Assembly (NCBI GenBank): GCA_016868875.1
Contig: VGFN01000040.1
Span: 1-10,142 of the forward strand
DNA from: Bacteroidota bacterium
GTDB taxonomy: Bacteria > Bacteroidota > Bacteroidia > UBA7662
Direction: 5' to 3'
Length of the DNA stretch: 10,142 nucleotides
Shown here: in pieces, positions 5,756-10,142 of the stretch
How positions within the stretch are numbered: the first letter of the stretch is position 1
Layout: each line of letters opens with the position of its first letter
Translations under genes and position numbers: made by a program
Notes under the pieces: generated by a model
What the model was told of the DNA's origin: nothing
The model's input: only the letters and a program-made list of their open reading frames with translations
The model's database searches: none

Positions 5756-6979
5756 ATGATATTGAGCCGCTTACTTACCGTTTTGGGCCGCGGCGCCTTG
5801 AGCATCTTTCTCCTTCGGTTCTTTTTTGCACCACAAGTGGTGGTGGCTCAACCCAATGGGGCGGAACTATTCGCCAACAATTGCGCCTCTTGCCACAAAA
5901 TCCATGAAGATTTGGTCGGCCCGGCACTCAAGGGTGTCGAACAGCGCAGGGATCAGGCTTGGCTCCTCAAATGGATACGCAATTCCCAGGCGGTAATTGC
6001 TTCCGGGGATCCTTATGCGGTGAAATTGTACGAGAAATGGAATAAATCGGCCATGACCGCCTTTGATTGGTCCGATGAGGAGATCATTGCCGTTTTGGCC
6101 TACATCAAAGAAGAGGGAGCCAAAGCACCTGTGGCCGCGGCGAGTCCTGCTGACGGAGGGGGTGCGGGATCGGATGGAAATGGCGGCGGCGGTTCCGGTG
6201 AATTCACTAGTCTTACCTTATGGGTTGTTCTTTTTGCGGCGGGTATCATTATTTTGTTATTGAGCCTATTGCAGCGGCAATACCGTCTTTTGTATGAGGA
6301 ACGCTTAGCGACGGGGCGTATCCCTCAAAGTGAACTACGACAATTCGGTTGGACTCTGCGCCCAAAGCCTTTGCATTTGGTGGGTGGTGGCCTCACCTTG
6401 ATATTGGTTTCAGGAGTAGGTTGGGGTGTGGATATGGCTTCCAATATTGGAATTCAGCAGGGGTATCAACCGACCCAGCCTATAGCCTTTTCTCACGAAC
6501 TGCACGCAGGTGCTCACGAAATTGCCTGTACCTATTGCCATACCGGCGCAGAGCGTGGGAAATCAGCCACCATTCCTTCGGTGAATGTTTGCATGAACTG
6601 CCATAACCAAATCAAGAAGGAATCTCCTGAAATCAAGAAGATTCTAACCGCTTACGAAACCAATACCCCCATAGAATGGGTTAGGATTCATAATCTCCCT
6701 GATTTTGGGTATTTTAATCACTACCAACATTACAAAGTGGCAGGCATTCAGTGCCAGAAATGCCATGGACCTATCGAGAAAATGGCTGAAGTGTATCAGC
6801 ATAGCCAATTGACCATGGGTTGGTGTATTAATTGTCATCGTGAGACCAAAGTCAATTTGGATAACGGGTACTACCAACAAGTTCATGGAAATTCTGAGGC
6901 CTTCAAGCAAGCTGTGGCCGACAAAGGCTTGACCATTGCCAACCTCGGTGGTTTGGATTGTGCCAAATGCCATTATTAA
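5756..6979 (+). CDS. actA: Alternative complex III subunit ActA: monohaem cytochrome c domain fused to pentahaem domain
   Basis: A 407-residue multihaem cytochrome c of alternative complex III, the menaquinol:cytochrome c (or oxidase) oxidoreductase that replaces bc1. A signal peptide (residues 1-31, probable cut after VVVA) precedes a class I cytochrome c domain with CASCH (43-47) and a likely axial Met100 (KSAMTAF). A Gly-rich linker (about 134-148) leads to two membrane helices (about 154-172 and 206-223). The periplasmic pentahaem domain then carries CTYCH (258-262), CMNCH (279-283), CQKCH (333-337), CINCH (357-361) and CAKCH (402-406). The motif IPSVNVCMNCH and the FSHELHAG stretch before the first of these are typical of ActA. 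Six haems are predicted in total. The ATG at 5756 gives a proper signal peptide; the in-frame ATG at 5663 would add 31 residues ahead of it and lies upstream of the likely promoter. actB follows after 3 nt. Confidence 0.93.
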   Translation: MILSRLLTVLGRGALSIFLLRFFFAPQVVVAQPNGAELFANNCASCHKIHEDLVGPALKGVEQRRDQAWLLKWIRNSQAVIASGDPYAVKLYEKWNKSAMTAFDWSDEEIIAVLAYIKEEGAKAPVAAASPADGGGAGSDGNGGGGSGEFTSLTLWVVLFAAGIIILLLSLLQRQYRLLYEERLATGRIPQSELRQFGWTLRPKPLHLVGGGLTLILVSGVGWGVDMASNIGIQQGYQPTQPIAFSHELHAGAHEIACTYCHTGAERGKSATIPSVNVCMNCHNQIKKESPEIKKILTAYETNTPIEWVRIHNLPDFGYFNHYQHYKVAGIQCQKCHGPIEKMAEVYQHSQLTMGWCINCHRETKVNLDNGYYQQVHGNSEAFKQAVADKGLTIANLGGLDCAKCHY

Positions 6980-6982
6980 CCG

Positions 6983-9900
6983 TTGCCGAAAATTATCCCT
7001 CTAAATTCACTGCACGTGGAAAAGAAATACTGGAGAAGCCTGGACGAACTTCAACAAACAGACACCTTTGTTCAGGAGAGTTCACGGGAATTTGCCCAAG
7101 AGCTACCCATCGAATCCCTATGGTCTGATGGTGCAGGTGTTCAAAGCAATCGCCGTGATTTTTTGAAATATTGCGGGTTTGGGTTGTCCGCAGCGGCTTT
7201 GGCGGCTTGCAACAAAACCCCCGTAAAGAAGGCCATCCCTTTTGTGATGCATCCGGAGGAGATTTCTCCTTCTTTGCCCAATTGGTATGCCAGCACTTAC
7301 TTTGATGGCCATGATTATGCTTCGGTCTTGGTCAAAACCCGTGAAGGTCGTCCGATTAAATTGGAAGGCAACAAACTTTCTTCGTTGAATCAAGGTGCCC
7401 TTAATGCCCGGGTTCAAGCCTCTGTTTTGGGGGTTTACGACGAAGAAAGAATCCAAGAACCTGAAATCGAAGGTCAGAAGGCGAGTTGGGAGGAATGGCT
7501 GGGCGAGGTGGTGCAGGATTTGTCCGGCGCATCTGCAGGCTCTGTGCTGCTCCTTACCCCTTCGGTGGTTTCTCCATTGACCAAATTGTTGTTGCAACAG
7601 CTGATTACACGGTACCCTGCTATCAAGCATGTAGTGATGGATCATCAATCGGTTTCCGGAATTCTGGAAGCCAACGAGGCTTCGTTTGGGTTGGCGGCCA
7701 TTCCGTCCTTGCGTTTCGACAAGGCCAAAGTCATTCTCGGTATCGGTGCTGATTTCTTGGGCAATTGGGTATCACCTACCGAATTCACCCGTCAATGGTC
7801 TTCAGGTCGTCGTCCATCCAAAGAAAGCCCGGTCATGTCCCGGCATATACAGTTTGAGACCATCCTTAGCCTAACAGGGTCCAATGCTGATGCCCGCTAT
7901 ACCTACCGTGCTTCTCAAGAGGCCTTGGTCGTTGCCAATCTCTACAATGCAGTGGCCAAGATTGCAGGCAGGAATCCATTGGATGCGCCCGCCTTGGAAT
8001 TGGCAGGCAATGCAATTGCCCAGACAGCCCAAGAATTATGGGCAGCCCGCGGTGCATCCCTGGTGGTATGCGGTTCCAATGTTCCGGAAGTTCAATTGTT
8101 AGTGAACGGCATTAACGATATGTTAGGGAATTATGGTTCTACCTTGGATTGGTCCTCACCATGGCAGGTCCTTCAAGGTAGAGATTCTCAAGTTTCTCAG
8201 GCCCTAAGTGATTTGCAATCGGGTCAATACAAGGCCGTTATTATCAATCAAGTTAATCCGGTCTATGCCTCTGCGCAGGGTTCATTCTGGGCCAAGGCCC
8301 TTAAAGGTGTTCGTTGTTACGGATTTACTTTAAGGCGTAACGAAAGTATGGCTCTTTGCAGAGCATTGGCGCCTGCCTCCCACGTCTTGGAATCTTGGGG
8401 TGATGCCGAACCACGTCAAGGTCATTTTTCTTTGATGCAGCCCGCGATTGCTCCCTTGTTTAATTCCCGTTCATGGGATGAAGTCATGTTGGGTTTGTTG
8501 GGTCGTCAAGAAAAAGTATACGATGTTTTAAGGAATTCTTGGATTGCCAGAGCTGCTGGTTTGGGCGTTGCGTCGGATTTCTCCGCTTTTTGGCGCAAAA
8601 TCCTGCACGACGGTGTTTTACAAAAGCAAGGGTCTTCGCAAGTCACCTTCAAAGGCTTTGATTCATCGGCCATTACCAATTCACTGAAAGTGTCTAAACT
8701 TTTGGAAACATCCTCCAAAGGCTTGAATTTGGTGGTGTATTCTAAATTGGGAATGGGGGATGGTCGTTTGGCTCATATCCCATGGTTGCAAGAAATGCCT
8801 GACCCCATTACCAAGGCATGTTGGGATAATTACCTCATGGTCTCCATGGTAACCGCACAGTCCAAAGGCCTCAAGGATGGCGACATGGTTCGAATCAAAG
8901 CTGATGGTGCTGAACAGGAAATTCCAGTATTAGTTCAACCGGGGCTCTTTGCCGATACCTGTGCCATTGCGATGGGTTATGGTCAACAATTTGCGGGGAA
9001 AGCAGGGACGGGTGTCGGGGTGAATGCCGCACCTTGGATTCGTTCAAGCGGTTTTGTGAATATTCAATCCTTAGAGAAAACCGGAGAAACATACCAAATA
9101 GCCCAAACTCAAACCCATCATACCATCGAAGGACGTCTCCACGTGAAGGAAACCACCTTGACAGAATATGCGGCTAATCCGGCCTCGGGGAACGTGAGAC
9201 CCTATGTTTCGGTACGTCAAGATGATGGATCTACCAAGAAGGTCTATCCAGGGGTATCCCGCGATGCCATAACCTTGTGGCAGAAACGTGATTACGAAGG
9301 TCATCATTGGGCCATGGCTATCGACCTCAATGCATGCACCGGTTGCGGTTCCTGTGTGGTGAGTTGCCAAGTCGAAAACAATGTTCCCGTTGTCGGCAAA
9401 CAAGAGGTCTTGAATCGTCGCGAAATGCATTGGATTCGTATTGACCGTTATTATAATTTTGATAATCAAGGCGAGGGGACAACCACTAGGCGTATTAACC
9501 AAGAAAACGAATACGCAGGCATTGATAAGCCTGATCAAGTTTCGGTGCTGTTTCAGCCCATTATGTGTCACCAGTGCGATAACGCACCTTGCGAATCGGT
9601 CTGCCCAGTCTTGGCTACAGTCCACAGTTCCGAAGGATTGAACCAAATGGTTTATAACCGTTGTGTTGGAACTCGTTATTGTGCCAACAATTGTCCGTAC
9701 AAAGTCCGCCGCTTCAATTGGTTTTCGTATATCGATAACCCACAGTTTTACAACAACCCTGCCCAAACTGATTTGGGTCGCATGGTGCTGAACCCGGATG
9801 TGACGGTGCGCGCGCGCGGTGTGATGGAGAAATGCACCTTTTGCGTACAACGCATTCAGGCCGGCAAATTGGACGGAAAGCGCAAAGGCATGCGTCCGGT

Positions 9901-10099
9901 TGATGGAAGCATACAAACCGCCTGTCAGGAGTCTTGCCCAGCGGGGGCTATTGTTTTTGGGGACCTCAACGATCCTCAAAGCGAGGTCTCCCGTCTTTTC
10001 CTCAACGAAAGGACTTACGGTGTGGTCGAGGAACTCAACGTGCTTCCTTCGGTCAATTTCTTAACCAAAGTTCGTAACACTACTCCTGTTCAGGCTTAA
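6983..10099 (+). CDS. actB: Alternative complex III subunit ActB: molybdopterin-oxidoreductase-like and iron-sulphur domains fused
   Basis: A 1038-residue periplasmic subunit of alternative complex III. Residues 55-62 (SNRRDFLK) form a Tat motif, followed by a short hydrophobic run and the lipobox LAAC with Cys76, so it is probably exported folded and lipid-anchored; the signal deep in the chain is usual in this family. Residues from about 95 to 705 resemble the catalytic subunit of molybdopterin oxidoreductases (TREGRPIKLEGN at 119-130). In known complexes this domain holds no molybdenum cofactor. The C-terminal domain (about 770-990) is NrfC/HybA-like with 15 cysteines: 785, 788, 791, 795; 862, 865, 870, 874; 894, 900, 904; 951, 954, 981, 985. 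That set suits three [4Fe-4S] clusters and one [3Fe-4S] cluster. There is no ATG near the start. TTG at 6983, 3 nt after actA, is listed, but GTG at 7016 (V12, then EKKYWRSLDEL) fits the usual family N terminus at least as well. Confidence 0.93.
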   Translation: MPKIIPLNSLHVEKKYWRSLDELQQTDTFVQESSREFAQELPIESLWSDGAGVQSNRRDFLKYCGFGLSAAALAACNKTPVKKAIPFVMHPEEISPSLPNWYASTYFDGHDYASVLVKTREGRPIKLEGNKLSSLNQGALNARVQASVLGVYDEERIQEPEIEGQKASWEEWLGEVVQDLSGASAGSVLLLTPSVVSPLTKLLLQQLITRYPAIKHVVMDHQSVSGILEANEASFGLAAIPSLRFDKAKVILGIGADFLGNWVSPTEFTRQWSSGRRPSKESPVMSRHIQFETILSLTGSNADARYTYRASQEALVVANLYNAVAKIAGRNPLDAPALELAGNAIAQTAQELWAARGASLVVCGSNVPEVQLLVNGINDMLGNYGSTLDWSSPWQVLQGRDSQVSQALSDLQSGQYKAVIINQVNPVYASAQGSFWAKALKGVRCYGFTLRRNESMALCRALAPASHVLESWGDAEPRQGHFSLMQPAIAPLFNSRSWDEVMLGLLGRQEKVYDVLRNSWIARAAGLGVASDFSAFWRKILHDGVLQKQGSSQVTFKGFDSSAITNSLKVSKLLETSSKGLNLVVYSKLGMGDGRLAHIPWLQEMPDPITKACWDNYLMVSMVTAQSKGLKDGDMVRIKADGAEQEIPVLVQPGLFADTCAIAMGYGQQFAGKAGTGVGVNAAPWIRSSGFVNIQSLEKTGETYQIAQTQTHHTIEGRLHVKETTLTEYAANPASGNVRPYVSVRQDDGSTKKVYPGVSRDAITLWQKRDYEGHHWAMAIDLNACTGCGSCVVSCQVENNVPVVGKQEVLNRREMHWIRIDRYYNFDNQGEGTTTRRINQENEYAGIDKPDQVSVLFQPIMCHQCDNAPCESVCPVLATVHSSEGLNQMVYNRCVGTRYCANNCPYKVRRFNWFSYIDNPQFYNNPAQTDLGRMVLNPDVTVRARGVMEKCTFCVQRIQAGKLDGKRKGMRPVDGSIQTACQESCPAGAIVFGDLNDPQSEVSRLFLNERTYGVVEELNVLPSVNFLTKVRNTTPVQA

Positions 10100-10123
10100 C
10101 ATAATTGGTTTAACCAGAAACCC

Positions 10124-10142
10124 ATGTTCGAATCTCCTACAC
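10124..10142 (+). CDS. actC: Start of alternative complex III subunit ActC (NrfD-like membrane protein), partial
   Basis: Only the ATG and five further codons (MFESPT) are in the window. In Bacteroidota the gene after actB is normally actC, a ten-helix NrfD/PsrC-like protein that carries the quinol site, and these proteins often begin with a short M-x-ES-type sequence. The start lies 24 nt after the actB stop with no terminator between. The call rests on gene order more than on sequence. Confidence 0.55.

Noticed and set aside
7265..9100. A catalytic molybdenum enzyme encoded by the first part of actB
   Set aside because: The domain resembles molybdopterin oxidoreductases, but it is fused to the iron-sulphur domain and lies between actA and actC. 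In alternative complex III this domain carries no molybdenum cofactor.
9071..9979. A 302-codon open frame on the minus strand opposite the iron-sulphur domain of actB
   Set aside because: It lies fully antisense to a highly conserved cysteine-rich domain, shows no recognisable motif and has no upstream promoter; it is open because of codon bias in actB.

Overview
The window reads as an ordinary chromosomal segment of a member of the Bacteroidota. Three things point there. The genes at the right end encode alternative complex III (ActA, a fused ActB, and the start of ActC) in the arrangement common in that phylum. The intergenic promoters fit the Bacteroidota -33/-7 pattern (TTTG / TAnnTTTG). 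Start codons lack Shine-Dalgarno-like sequences. I cannot place the organism below phylum from the sequence alone. I see no mobile element, CRISPR array, tRNA or rRNA, and codon use does not look foreign anywhere. No stretch longer than 300 bases lacks a gene.

Layout from left to right. Bases 1-266 hold the 3' end of der (ribosome-assembly GTPase), followed by an AT-rich inverted repeat that may end its transcript. A well-formed promoter (390-422) then drives a 61-residue acidic, Ala/Thr-rich lipoprotein (447-632) that contains a perfect 21-bp in-frame tandem repeat. A strong intrinsic terminator (652-678) follows. A membrane-anchored PDZ/S41 tail-specific protease (2180-696) faces it on the minus strand. 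The protease shares a 122-bp divergent promoter region with a plus-strand, operon-like group of three genes with 9-nt gaps: murQ (MurNAc-6-phosphate etherase, cell-wall recycling), an unrecognised acidic, Trp/Tyr-rich cytosolic protein, and an ABC exporter half-transporter.

From 5756 to the end of the window runs the alternative complex III operon. ActA here is an N-terminal monohaem cytochrome c domain joined by a Gly-rich linker to a membrane-anchored pentahaem domain, giving six CxxCH motifs. ActB is a 1038-residue fusion of a molybdopterin-oxidoreductase-like domain and a four-cluster iron-sulphur domain, with a Tat/lipoprotein signal. ActC, the quinol-binding membrane subunit of the NrfD type, begins at 10124 and leaves the window after six codons. 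Together these subunits oxidise menaquinol and pass electrons to a cytochrome c or directly to a haem-copper oxidase, in place of a bc1 complex.

I did not find a clearly new biological system. The points most worth a second look are the unrecognised 196-residue protein in the murQ group, the hexahaem architecture of ActA, the repeated use of TACCTTTG as a -7 element in three separate intergenic promoters, and the non-ATG start of actB.
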